This document shows positions 32,387-39,364 of a DNA stretch of 62,022 bases, one piece after another. The notes beneath the pieces were generated by a model, which had not been told where the DNA came from, did no database searches, and saw only the letters and a program-made list of their open reading frames with translations. The DNA comes from a virus. Numbering within the stretch: the first letter of the stretch is position 1; the number at the start of each line of letters is the position of its first letter. A program made the translations under genes and the position numbers. The stretch covers positions 1 to 62,022 of IMG/VR virus record IMGVR_UViG_3300017710_000003; one strand, 5' to 3'.

Positions 32387-32497
32387 TTACTTCTTCCAAA
32401 ATTTAAGTTTTTTTGCAAAAGCAGCCAAGTCTTCAAACTTCTCGTTGACATACCATCCTGCAATAAAACCTACTATAAATCCTATTGTTGTAAACAT
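32387..32497 (-). CDS. Small membrane protein, 36 aa
   Basis: A short frame (MFTTIGFIVGFIAGWYVNEKF ...) ends one base before the i-spanin-like start. A Gly-rich transmembrane segment (residues 3-16) precedes a Lys/Phe tail (KKLKFWKK). A very similar layout is found in small cyanophage membrane proteins I recall. Its position just upstream of the spanin-like pair hints at a holin-like role, which is unproved. Confidence 0.65.
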   Translation of the reverse strand: MFTTIGFIVGFIAGWYVNEKFEDLAAFAKKLKFWKK

Positions 32498-32501
32498 ATC
32501 T

Positions 32502-33083
32502 TTATTCCTTTATTTTAGCGTTTCTTTTTCTATGACCATTCCACGCAACAAAGCCACCTAATCTTAATGACCAGTATGCTAAATGATTCATTGTGTAAAA
32601 ACCATTTACTTCTATACATATATCTCTAAAGATTTCGTCTGCTCTTTTTTGATCTACTACTAGAAGCGCTCCTTTACCAGTTCTTTTTAAACAAGCGTAT
32701 TTGTAAGCATAGTCGTGTACTAGACCACCCATTAATAATACACCAACTGGTGAAAAAAAAGTTCTTAAAAATTTTGGTATACTTGCGCCGTCAAATACAA
32801 AACCTGCTGGTATGACATATTCATTACCATTGATTCTATATTTCCAGTCATTTGTTATTTCCCAATTTCTTGTAGAAAGTAACCACATTGCGATACCTTT
32901 CCAGAAACCCTTGCCTTTTGTTTTGATTGGCACAGGTTTTAGTTCTGGCATTTTGTCAGCATGAAAAGTTAGTTTACTTACTTTCTTTTTATCTAACAAG
33001 TTTATTAAAAGTGTTATTATTACTACTGCAATTAAGATTGACCATTGCCAAAATTTCATTGCTAGTGCTACTATAAGTTCCAT
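32502..33083 (-). CDS. DUF1353 family protein
   Basis: 193 residues. A membrane segment (residues 14-28) precedes a DUF1353 core with NEYVIPAGFVFDGASIPKFL and GGLVHDYAY, the family's VPAGFxFDGASIPxxL...HDYxY signature. It often sits near phage lysis or tail genes; the biochemical role is unknown. It is the last gene before the spanin-like group. Confidence 0.85.
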   Translation of the reverse strand: MELIVALAMKFWQWSILIAVVIITLLINLLDKKKVSKLTFHADKMPELKPVPIKTKGKGFWKGIAMWLLSTRNWEITNDWKYRINGNEYVIPAGFVFDGASIPKFLRTFFSPVGVLLMGGLVHDYAYKYACLKRTGKGALLVVDQKRADEIFRDICIEVNGFYTMNHLAYWSLRLGGFVAWNGHRKRNAKIKE

Positions 33084-33084
33084 T

Positions 33085-33699
33085 TTAGTCCTTACTTTTT
33101 TTATTTTTATCTATGTATGATTGATAGACTTTATAAGCCTGTCTCAAATTTTTTTTCTTTTCAGGATCTTTTGCTCTGACACTTGCTACTTTTGCTCTTT
33201 GACCCATTGCAATTGCAGCCTGCATTTTATGTGCGTGTGTTTTGCCTGACCCTCTTATCTTACTTACAGATTGTTTTGCTTTTGGTTTATCTGTAAAACC
33301 TAGACCGTGTATAGTACCTTTTGGGTTTTCATCTGTGTATAAATCACTATGTTTATCTGACCCAGCAGGTTGACCTTTCTTACGAGGTATTCTATTTGTA
33401 TTAGCAGTTACCATAGGTTTGTATGTACCTAAACCTGGTCCTGTTCTTTGTGAATATATTCCTGCTTGTTTACTTGATTGAGCACCTTTGTATTGTGGGA
33501 ATAATTGACCTTGACCTCCCATGGATGCCATAGGGTTTAAAGTTGATATAGGTCCTACACCCACACCATAAGTCACTCCCATATATTCTCTTAATTCTTT
33601 TAAACTTTTCTTACGGCCAGCACAATGTGCTTTTTGTGAGAAACCTTTTGGGTTATCACAATCAATAGACTTTTTATATTTGTCTGACCAGTTTGACAT
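33085..33699 (-). CDS. Conserved phage protein (KYKKSIDC motif)
   Basis: 204 residues. The N-terminus WSDKYKKSIDCDNPKGFSQK, ending at AHCAGRKK, is a short motif I recognise from many marine phage and giant-virus proteins but cannot name with certainty. A Gly/Pro-rich linker follows, then a basic C-terminal helix (KTHAHKMQAAIAMGQRAK). Probably a virion or DNA-associated protein. One base separates it from DUF1353. Confidence 0.7.
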   Translation of the reverse strand: MSNWSDKYKKSIDCDNPKGFSQKAHCAGRKKSLKELREYMGVTYGVGVGPISTLNPMASMGGQGQLFPQYKGAQSSKQAGIYSQRTGPGLGTYKPMVTANTNRIPRKKGQPAGSDKHSDLYTDENPKGTIHGLGFTDKPKAKQSVSKIRGSGKTHAHKMQAAIAMGQRAKVASVRAKDPEKKKNLRQAYKVYQSYIDKNKKSKD

Positions 33700-34277
33700 T
33701 ATTTCTTTTTACCTTTAAGATATTCTACATAGTCATTAACTTCACTATCGAATTGACTTAACATTTTAGAAGCTGCGTCATTTCTAACATTACCAGGAAT
33801 AGTTCTACTATTCATATTTTTAGATTTTGCAATTTCTTTAACTTTATTATCTACTGCATATCTGAATAACTTAACTGCTAAATCTTTATTGTAAACACCT
33901 TTTACTTTTTTTCTTGCTAAGTTTTTTACAATAGGTTCTATTTGCCTTGAATATAACTGACCATCATTTGAGGCCTGTGTTGCAATTTCACTTGCTGACA
34001 AATTTTCATTCATTCTAAATTTAGTTAAGAAGTTAGTTATTCTTTTTTTAAATTCGTCTTTATTTTTTTTCTTATAAGATTTTGCTGCTTTAGGTTCTAC
34101 GCCTGGTTCACCATCTGGTCCTACACCTATACCTGCGATATTACCACCGCCTGCACTATTAGCAGGTGCGTCTTCTTCAGGCACACAATTAGGCACTCTT
34201 TTACCATTTTTCTTTTTGAAACCTACTGCCTTATATCCTGTCCAGCATGCCTCTCTTAATTTTCTAAAAGTAATCAT
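33699..34277 (-). CDS. Basic protein with candidate capsid-targeting leader
   Basis: 192 residues. It begins MITFRKLREACW, matching the L/I-x-E pattern of a T4 capsid-targeting leader, and continues with KAVGFKKKNGKRVPNCVPEE, a motif repeated in marine phage proteins. A Gly-rich linker (SAGGGNIAGIGVGPDGEPG) connects to a Lys-rich helical C-terminal domain. A virion-internal or DNA-associated role is plausible. Unknown function. Confidence 0.65.
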   Translation of the reverse strand: MITFRKLREACWTGYKAVGFKKKNGKRVPNCVPEEDAPANSAGGGNIAGIGVGPDGEPGVEPKAAKSYKKKNKDEFKKRITNFLTKFRMNENLSASEIATQASNDGQLYSRQIEPIVKNLARKKVKGVYNKDLAVKLFRYAVDNKVKEIAKSKNMNSRTIPGNVRNDAASKMLSQFDSEVNDYVEYLKGKKK

Positions 34278-34864
34278 TAAAATTTGATCCTTTCTATATT
34301 GTCCTCTGACACTATTACTTTTTTTTGTGTCTCTTCACTAACAACATGATATAAGTTAACACCTAAAAAGTTATCAAAAGGTACTTGATCTTCTACGTTT
34401 TTTACAATATCGCCTACGTCAGCAGTCTTTTCATTATTCAGATCAGTTAATGTATCTGTCATAATAAATCTACCTTGAGGTAGTATATTGTCTTCAGATG
34501 ATTCTTTCATATCACCAAAGTGTATTAAATCGTTATCTCTTAAATAAGTATAAAGTTCTTTTTCAATTTCAACCATATTCAAATCTTTACTTTCTTTAAG
34601 TAATAGACCTAATGCAGCTGCATATGTGCCTATTTTAGATTTACCGCCAGGTATTACATTTATTAAACGCTTTAAATTAAAAACAAATTTATGTAAGATA
34701 GTATAACTATCTCTTTCTTTAGAAGTTTTTAATTCTTTTGTTTTTCGTAATACTTTTCCATTCTTATCAATTATGCCGTACTTATAAGCGTCTTGTTTTT
34801 CAAAAGGAGTAATTAACATCTTAATTATCCTATATGTTATAAGTACATCTATTGCTCTTCCCAT
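34277..34864 (-). CDS. Conserved T4-like hypothetical protein
   Basis: 195 residues. MGRAIDVLITYRIIKMLITPFE at the start and KLINVIPGGKSKIGTYAAALGLLL in the middle give a helical protein that resembles a hypothetical family in T4-like marine phages with a structural gene context. No catalytic motif seen. Overlaps both neighbours by one base. Confidence 0.65.
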   Translation of the reverse strand: MGRAIDVLITYRIIKMLITPFEKQDAYKYGIIDKNGKVLRKTKELKTSKERDSYTILHKFVFNLKRLINVIPGGKSKIGTYAAALGLLLKESKDLNMVEIEKELYTYLRDNDLIHFGDMKESSEDNILPQGRFIMTDTLTDLNNEKTADVGDIVKNVEDQVPFDNFLGVNLYHVVSEETQKKVIVSEDNIERIKF

Positions 34865-35226
34865 TACATTTGTTCCAAACTATTTAATATTGTTTTGTTT
34901 ATCTTAACATTGTTAAATTCTTCATCACTAACATACTTTAAATATACTAAAAAAGTTTTAAGTATTCCCCAAAACTCTCTTTCTATTTTAAAAAATAACA
35001 AAGTACAAGCTGCGTCAACACCAAAAACATTTTGTAGTACAATTAGATGATTAATAACTAATCTAGTTTTTAATTCACCTGTTGCCTTGTACTTACGAAA
35101 TAAGCGTTTAATATACTTAAATCGTTTCACATCCTCATAAAACTCTTTTTCAGAGTCAAAATTAGGACAATCATAGTTTTTGATTGCGTAAAACAACCAG
35201 TTATCTTTTGTTATCTTACTGAACAT
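34864..35226 (-). CDS. Conserved T4-like hypothetical protein
   Basis: 120 residues, helical (LFYAIKNYDCPNFDSEKEF, RLVINHLIVLQNVFGVDAACTLLF). This size and pattern are familiar from T4-like marine phages but without a known role. It has one-base overlaps with both neighbours. Confidence 0.65.
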   Translation of the reverse strand: MFSKITKDNWLFYAIKNYDCPNFDSEKEFYEDVKRFKYIKRLFRKYKATGELKTRLVINHLIVLQNVFGVDAACTLLFFKIEREFWGILKTFLVYLKYVSDEEFNNVKINKTILNSLEQM

Positions 35227-35678
35227 TAAGCAAGCTCTGCATAAACTTTAACAGCGCCGTTTTCTAATGTTTCGTAATTACCTTTTAACTTTAACTCTCT
35301 ACCTAATTTATGTTGTATACCATCATCATTAATATCAGAGCCATCAGTGTCTTTACCGAAACGACCACCGTGTTGTGTCAAACCAGTTTCAAATTTACCA
35401 CTCTTGCCTTCTACACTTACAGAGTCTTTGAATACTAAACCGATTGTGCCTAGTCTTTGTGATAATTGACTTAGCGCAGCCTCTGGTTTAATATATTCTC
35501 TGTCTGCAATAGATTTAACAAAAGCATTTACTCTTTCAAGTACAGCAGGTTCATGTATGTTGTGAACGCCAATAGAACCGTCTTCAATAGATTCTTCGCC
35601 ACCACCTGCAGTGTTGACACCTTTAGCATCCCCAGCATATCCTTTGTATTCCTTGATATGTTGTTTAAATGTTTTCAT
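35226..35678 (-). CDS. Structural-type protein with capsid-targeting-like leader
   Basis: 150 residues starting MKTFKQHIKEYKGYAG, close to the T4 internal-protein leader MKTYQEFIAE, with I-K-E at 8-10 as a possible prohead-protease site. A Gly/Asp-rich turn region and a helical core (AVLERVNAFVKSIADREYI) follow. The ATG at 35678 is preceded by AAAGGA, so the in-frame extension to 35744 is not used. It probably enters the capsid. Confidence 0.7.
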   Translation of the reverse strand: MKTFKQHIKEYKGYAGDAKGVNTAGGGEESIEDGSIGVHNIHEPAVLERVNAFVKSIADREYIKPEAALSQLSQRLGTIGLVFKDSVSVEGKSGKFETGLTQHGGRFGKDTDGSDINDDGIQHKLGRELKLKGNYETLENGAVKVYAELA

Positions 35679-35679
35679 T

Positions 35680-35898
35680 TTAGTTTCCTTTAACTTTTCC
35701 CTTAACTTTTTGTAATAACTCGGATGATACCACACCATTGCCATTACCTTTCTTGTTTTCTTTTCTCATACTTTTAAAAGACTTACCGCCAAGTAAATCT
35801 TCTTCAAAGTCATTTACTGATCCCATCTCCTCAAACTGCTCAGAGTGAGGAGTGTTATCAGCGATTTCGTTTAAGAATTTGTCCATTTCTTTATCCAT
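35680..35898 (-). CDS. Small charged hypothetical protein
   Basis: 72 residues, acidic start (DKEMDKFLNEIADN, EEMGSVNDFEEDLLGG) and basic end (KVKGKVKGN). Probably flexible. It overlaps the coiled-coil gene by one base. Function unknown. Confidence 0.6.
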   Translation of the reverse strand: MDKEMDKFLNEIADNTPHSEQFEEMGSVNDFEEDLLGGKSFKSMRKENKKGNGNGVVSSELLQKVKGKVKGN

Positions 35899-36140
35899 TA
35901 TGCTAATGAAGCAGAAACTGCCTTATCCTTTTCATTTAATAAAACCTTAGTGTCTTTTTTCTCTGTGTCAATCATCGGAATGAGTTTATCAATCTGTTGT
36001 ATCGCACCATATACAGCATTTAAATTATTCTGCTGTGTAGTCAAAGACTTTTTAGTTTTTTCTATATTAGATGATATAGTGTCAAAATCACTTTGTAATT
36101 TTTTTCTTTCATCTTGTAGATAATCTAATTCAATACCCAT
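35898..36140 (-). CDS. Coiled-coil hypothetical protein
   Basis: 80 residues, almost entirely a heptad coiled coil (MGIELDYLQDERKKLQSDFDTI, ISSNIEKTKKSLTTQQNNLN). It probably oligomerises, perhaps as a virion or scaffold part. Function unknown. Confidence 0.65.
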   Translation of the reverse strand: MGIELDYLQDERKKLQSDFDTISSNIEKTKKSLTTQQNNLNAVYGAIQQIDKLIPMIDTEKKDTKVLLNEKDKAVSASLA

Positions 36141-36157
36141 AATAATATCCTTTCAAA

Positions 36158-36619
36158 TTACGAAGTTGTATAACCGTTACCTGCGATTACATTCCAATTA
36201 CTATTTTTAAATAAACAAGTTACCGTTTCACCTTGAGCGTTTAACAAAATATTAGTATACCCTCTTAAATTAGAAGGTGTAATAGTTTGTATGTGTGTGC
36301 CTGAAGATGAAGTGTTAATAAATGTTTTTACTTGTCCATCTGAACCATCAGCAAGTGTTATTGTTGCAGTACCAGCTGTACCATTTACCTCTGTTATTGC
36401 ACTAGTCACATCTGCTACAAGTGTAGTTGAACCATCACTTGTTAATGATTGTGAAGCTTGTGCTAAACCTAAGAAAGATGGTATATTGTTAAATACGTCT
36501 TCGGCTGCAATTTTTTTGTTGATTGGTGTTCCCGTAGGATCATCTACTACGTGAAATAAGTCTGCAGCTGCAATCCCATCACCAAGATTAGAAAGCGCTG
36601 TTATTTTTTTATCTGCCAT
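36158..36619 (-). CDS. Structural-type protein, decoration or fibre-like
   Basis: 153 residues. The start MADKKITALSNLGDGIAAAD is a motif common at the front of marine phage tail or decoration proteins, and ends in a beta-rich Thr/Ser/Gly section (GTAGTATITLADGSDGQVKTF). Beta strands with GTxxT repeats suit a virion surface protein. A strong ribosome site and three upstream hairpins suggest a separate, abundant transcript. Confidence 0.7.
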   Translation of the reverse strand: MADKKITALSNLGDGIAAADLFHVVDDPTGTPINKKIAAEDVFNNIPSFLGLAQASQSLTSDGSTTLVADVTSAITEVNGTAGTATITLADGSDGQVKTFINTSSSGTHIQTITPSNLRGYTNILLNAQGETVTCLFKNSNWNVIAGNGYTTS

Positions 36620-36634
36620 TTTTTTCTCCTATAA

Positions 36635-36671
36635 ACCCTTTCGGGTATGCTACTCTAGGTATGTTCCTAGA
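36635..36671 (-). other. Two small stem-loops in the 5' leader of the 36158-36619 gene
   Basis: ACCC/GGGT (36635-36638 with 36643-36646, TTTC loop) and TCTAGG/CCTAGA (36654-36659 with 36666-36671) are two short perfect hairpins in the leader, 16-52 bases before the ATG. They could stabilise the message or tune translation. Confidence 0.4.
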
Positions 36672-36694
36672 TCACTTTGTTAATATATTTAGTA

Positions 36695-36713
36695 GGGCGC
36701 CCAAAGAGCGCCC
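36695..36713 (-). terminator. GC stem-loop after the 36729 gene
   Basis: GGGCGC (36695-36700) pairs with GCGCCC (36708-36713) around a 7-base loop, just after the stop of the 36729-37070 gene. No long T tract follows on the minus strand, so it may be a 3' stabiliser rather than a classical terminator. Confidence 0.5.
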
Positions 36714-36728
36714 CCTAATATTATAATA

Positions 36729-37070
36729 TTAGTTTGATGTTAAGCACACTAGAGTCTCTGCTTGTACTCTACTTGCTCTGCCACCAGAACCTTGTTTTCT
36801 TAATACCCAACCACTGTGTGCGCCAGTCACTTTTAATAAAGTAGAACCGTCTTGCGACAATTGTCCTGCACTAGCTTCAGAAGCCGAGATATTGAATAAA
36901 CCAAGTTTTGCACCTGTAATGAACTGACTGAAAGTTTCGTTTTTGTATAACTTACCAGCTGCAGCGTTATTACCAGTGTGCATATTCGCCGCTGTCGGCG
37001 ACTTGTTTACGTAAAGAAGTGACCATAAAGGTGCACTTCCTCCACTATCTGTTTTTGCCCAACTTGACAT
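36729..37070 (-). CDS. Structural-type Gly/Ser-rich protein
   Basis: 113 residues. APLWSLLYVNKSPTAANM and KNETFSQFITGAKLGLFNISASE resemble short marine phage structural proteins. It has an exact late-type promoter (37129-37136) and a GC hairpin just after its stop, so it is probably made alone and late. Function unknown but a virion role is likely. Confidence 0.7.
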   Translation of the reverse strand: MSSWAKTDSGGSAPLWSLLYVNKSPTAANMHTGNNAAAGKLYKNETFSQFITGAKLGLFNISASEASAGQLSQDGSTLLKVTGAHSGWVLRKQGSGGRASRVQAETLVCLTSN

Positions 37071-37128
37071 AATTTTCTCTCCTATTTAAATATTAGTTAA
37101 TAGTACTCAATTTGTTGATATAATGCTA

Positions 37129-37136
37129 TATTTATA
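37129..37136 (-). promoter_or_regulatory. T4-type late promoter
   Basis: TATAAATA on the minus strand, in the 69-base gap between genes and about 60 bases upstream of the structural gene starting at 37070. Confidence 0.65.
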
Positions 37137-37139
37137 AGA

Positions 37140-37634
37140 CTAAAAACCTAGTCTTTTTAATTGTTGTATTGTTTTTGATGTTGATGTATGATGAATACCT
37201 ATACCACCTGACATATTAAAATCTCTTATGTTTTTTTCGTAATCATCAATTAGAATTGCTGGTTTACCTCTTTTTGCAAAGAGTTTCTTTTCTCTTCTTT
37301 TTACAAGGTTAACTTTCTGTGAGTTAACCATATTAACATTTTTTCTTAACCATGCTCTTTTACCTGGTATGCAGTTAGGGTCAAAATTTTCTTCTACGTA
37401 TGCACTTAAAATATGTGGGTCATGTTTAGATATATAAGACCATAATTGCTTACCACCTTGCATCCAAGGTAGGTCATACCAGAAGTTTTTATTTTGTAAG
37501 ATAAGTGACCACTTTTGTTTAGATGAGGGTATATTCATCCATCTGTTGATAGACATACCTGTTGTCTTAACGGCTGCAGTTTTAAAGTCTGCTAGTACAC
37601 CATCCATATCGCAATAGATGATTGGTTTATCCAC
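37140..37634 (-). CDS. HAD-type 5'(3')-deoxyribonucleotidase-like phosphatase
   Basis: 164 residues with the HAD motif I D9-M-D11-G-V (IIYCDMDGVLADF). AILIDDYEKNI gives the later Asp motif. The length fits the 5'(3')-deoxyribonucleotidase branch, which trims nucleoside monophosphates and is common in phages. It is downstream of the calcium-loop protein at 37638. A role in the nucleotide pool is likely. Confidence 0.85.
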   Translation of the reverse strand: MDKPIIYCDMDGVLADFKTAAVKTTGMSINRWMNIPSSKQKWSLILQNKNFWYDLPWMQGGKQLWSYISKHDPHILSAYVEENFDPNCIPGKRAWLRKNVNMVNSQKVNLVKRREKKLFAKRGKPAILIDDYEKNIRDFNMSGGIGIHHTSTSKTIQQLKRLGF

Positions 37635-37637
37635 GAT

Positions 37638-38387
37638 TTAGATTCTCTCTGATTGTGGTTCAGTATCTACGGATGCAATTTTTTTACCTGTCATAGTCTT
37701 ATTCATTTCTTTTCTCATATCTTTAAATGATTTTTCATTTTCAGGTTTGCCTAGTTTCTTTTGCATTTCTGCTTTTGATTCACCGTATTTTGTTTTAAAT
37801 TGTTCAGCAGATAAATCTTTCATATCAATGGCGATCTCTTTCATTCTACCCTCTTTGATAGGTTTAATGATTTGTTTTTCACCATCTTTTGCTTTTTGCA
37901 CTTTAGCTTGATTTATCTTTTCACCTTTATCGTCAGGCATTACTTTTTCACTTTTCATTGCCTTTTCTAAAGAGTCTGCTTGTTTGCTGTGAAGTGCTGT
38001 TGCCTTTTTAAGACCTGCAACTACTTTTTTAATATCGCCAGCGTCTTTATTATTTAAAGTCTCTTTTACGTTTGTTGAGATTGCTTTTCTTCTTTTGTGA
38101 AGATACTTATCAGTAGAATCAACATCACCATCGTTGTCAATGTCTTTGTCTTTTCTGTCGTCAAATTTTTTCTTAACAGCGTCTTTGTTTACTGGGTCTA
38201 ATTTACTTTCACTTACAACTTTAGCAGCTGCGTCTGCAAGTGAACCTGGTTTAGTACCTAAGTATTTTTTCTCTGTTGTTAATTTAACATCTGATTTAAA
38301 TGTTCTGTCTATCGTTGGCTGCTCTGAAGCTATTTTTGTAGAGAGTTCTTCAATGCTGCCTTTTTTACTATCTAAATATTTACTCAT
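37638..38387 (-). CDS. Lys-rich structural-type protein with EF-hand-like loop
   Basis: 249 residues. Near-repeats KYLDSKKGSIEELSTKI (residues 3-19) and KYLGTKPGSLADAAAKV (41-57) occur at the start. D82-x-D84-x-D86-G-D88-V-D90-x-x-D93 is an EF-hand/dockerin-type calcium loop. Modules IKKVVAGLKKATALHSKQ and EQFKTKYGESKAEMQKKLG recur in the next two upstream genes. A head or core protein is the best guess. Function unknown. Confidence 0.65.
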   Translation of the reverse strand: MSKYLDSKKGSIEELSTKIASEQPTIDRTFKSDVKLTTEKKYLGTKPGSLADAAAKVVSESKLDPVNKDAVKKKFDDRKDKDIDNDGDVDSTDKYLHKRRKAISTNVKETLNNKDAGDIKKVVAGLKKATALHSKQADSLEKAMKSEKVMPDDKGEKINQAKVQKAKDGEKQIIKPIKEGRMKEIAIDMKDLSAEQFKTKYGESKAEMQKKLGKPENEKSFKDMRKEMNKTMTGKKIASVDTEPQSERI

Positions 38388-39364
38388 TACTTCTTTCCTT
38401 TTTTAGCTGCACGAGCCTTTTTCGCCAAATCAGCGTCAGCTGTGTAGTATGCTTTTCCTTTTGTGATGAACGCATTAACTCTAGCAAATGCCCATTGTTG
38501 TGGCGTTGTACCAGGTCTATGTCCACCTTTCCATGCAGCCATACCCCTATTGTACACTTGTTTTAAAATGCCATAAGGTATGCCTGACTTTTCAGATTTA
38601 TTTTTTATGCCTTCAATCTGTTTTTCATCTATTTGTTGCATTTCTTTTTCTTTCTTTGGTTCTTTTTCTGAAGTTAATCTAGCTGCTCTTTCTTTATTTT
38701 TTAAGTCATCTAGTTTTAACTTCATTGTTTCTAAATCACTCTTTGCAATTGCAAGAGGTGTTTTCTGTTTTGGATCACCAACATCCATACTATTAACTTT
38801 ATTATTTTTATCTGTAATTCTATTTTGTAAATCAGATATTCTTTGAGCAGGTGTTTGTTCTACTTCAGTAATACCCTCTTTCTTTTTAACAATATTTGTT
38901 GCCGTAGCGTATCTTACTGCGTCACCTTTTTCTTTACCATATCTGTCTTTAAAATCTTTTTTAGGTAAATCATCTGCCATCTTATGTACTTTTTTTACCT
39001 GACCTTTTGTCAAGTCTGCTTCTTTGACAGCCTTTTTTAGCATATCTCTCTGACCAGCATGAGCGTCTGAAGCCTTATCTAATTTAGATATAACTTTTTT
39101 AACAACTGATAAATCTTGGTTGTCTAAGCCTTCTTTAAACTTAATATTACCTTTTAAAATGTCTGAAGTGACTTCTATCTCTCTGACACCATCTCTCTTT
39201 AATTGTGCCATTTTGTCATCTGCTGACTTCTTATCTTTATAAGGTATTGCAAATCTTTTTTTGTTTAATGGATCTCTATATCTTACTACAAAGACCTGTG
39301 TAAATTCATTTACTTGATTTACTTGTTCTCGTAATTCTTGCCAACTTATTCTATATCTACTCAT
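38387..39364 (-). CDS. Structural-type protein with DUF5824-like C-terminus
   Basis: 325 residues. The C-terminal SGIPYGILKQVYNRGMAAWK, followed by GGHRPGTTPQQWAFARVNAF, matches a domain I recall as DUF5824, widespread in T4-like and giant viruses. The middle (VVKKVISKLDKASDAHAGQR, KDFKDRYGKEKGDAV) repeats modules of the adjacent 37638-38387 protein. Lys-rich and likely virion-associated. One base overlaps the fusion gene. Confidence 0.7.
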   Translation of the reverse strand: MSRYRISWQELREQVNQVNEFTQVFVVRYRDPLNKKRFAIPYKDKKSADDKMAQLKRDGVREIEVTSDILKGNIKFKEGLDNQDLSVVKKVISKLDKASDAHAGQRDMLKKAVKEADLTKGQVKKVHKMADDLPKKDFKDRYGKEKGDAVRYATATNIVKKKEGITEVEQTPAQRISDLQNRITDKNNKVNSMDVGDPKQKTPLAIAKSDLETMKLKLDDLKNKERAARLTSEKEPKKEKEMQQIDEKQIEGIKNKSEKSGIPYGILKQVYNRGMAAWKGGHRPGTTPQQWAFARVNAFITKGKAYYTADADLAKKARAAKKGKK

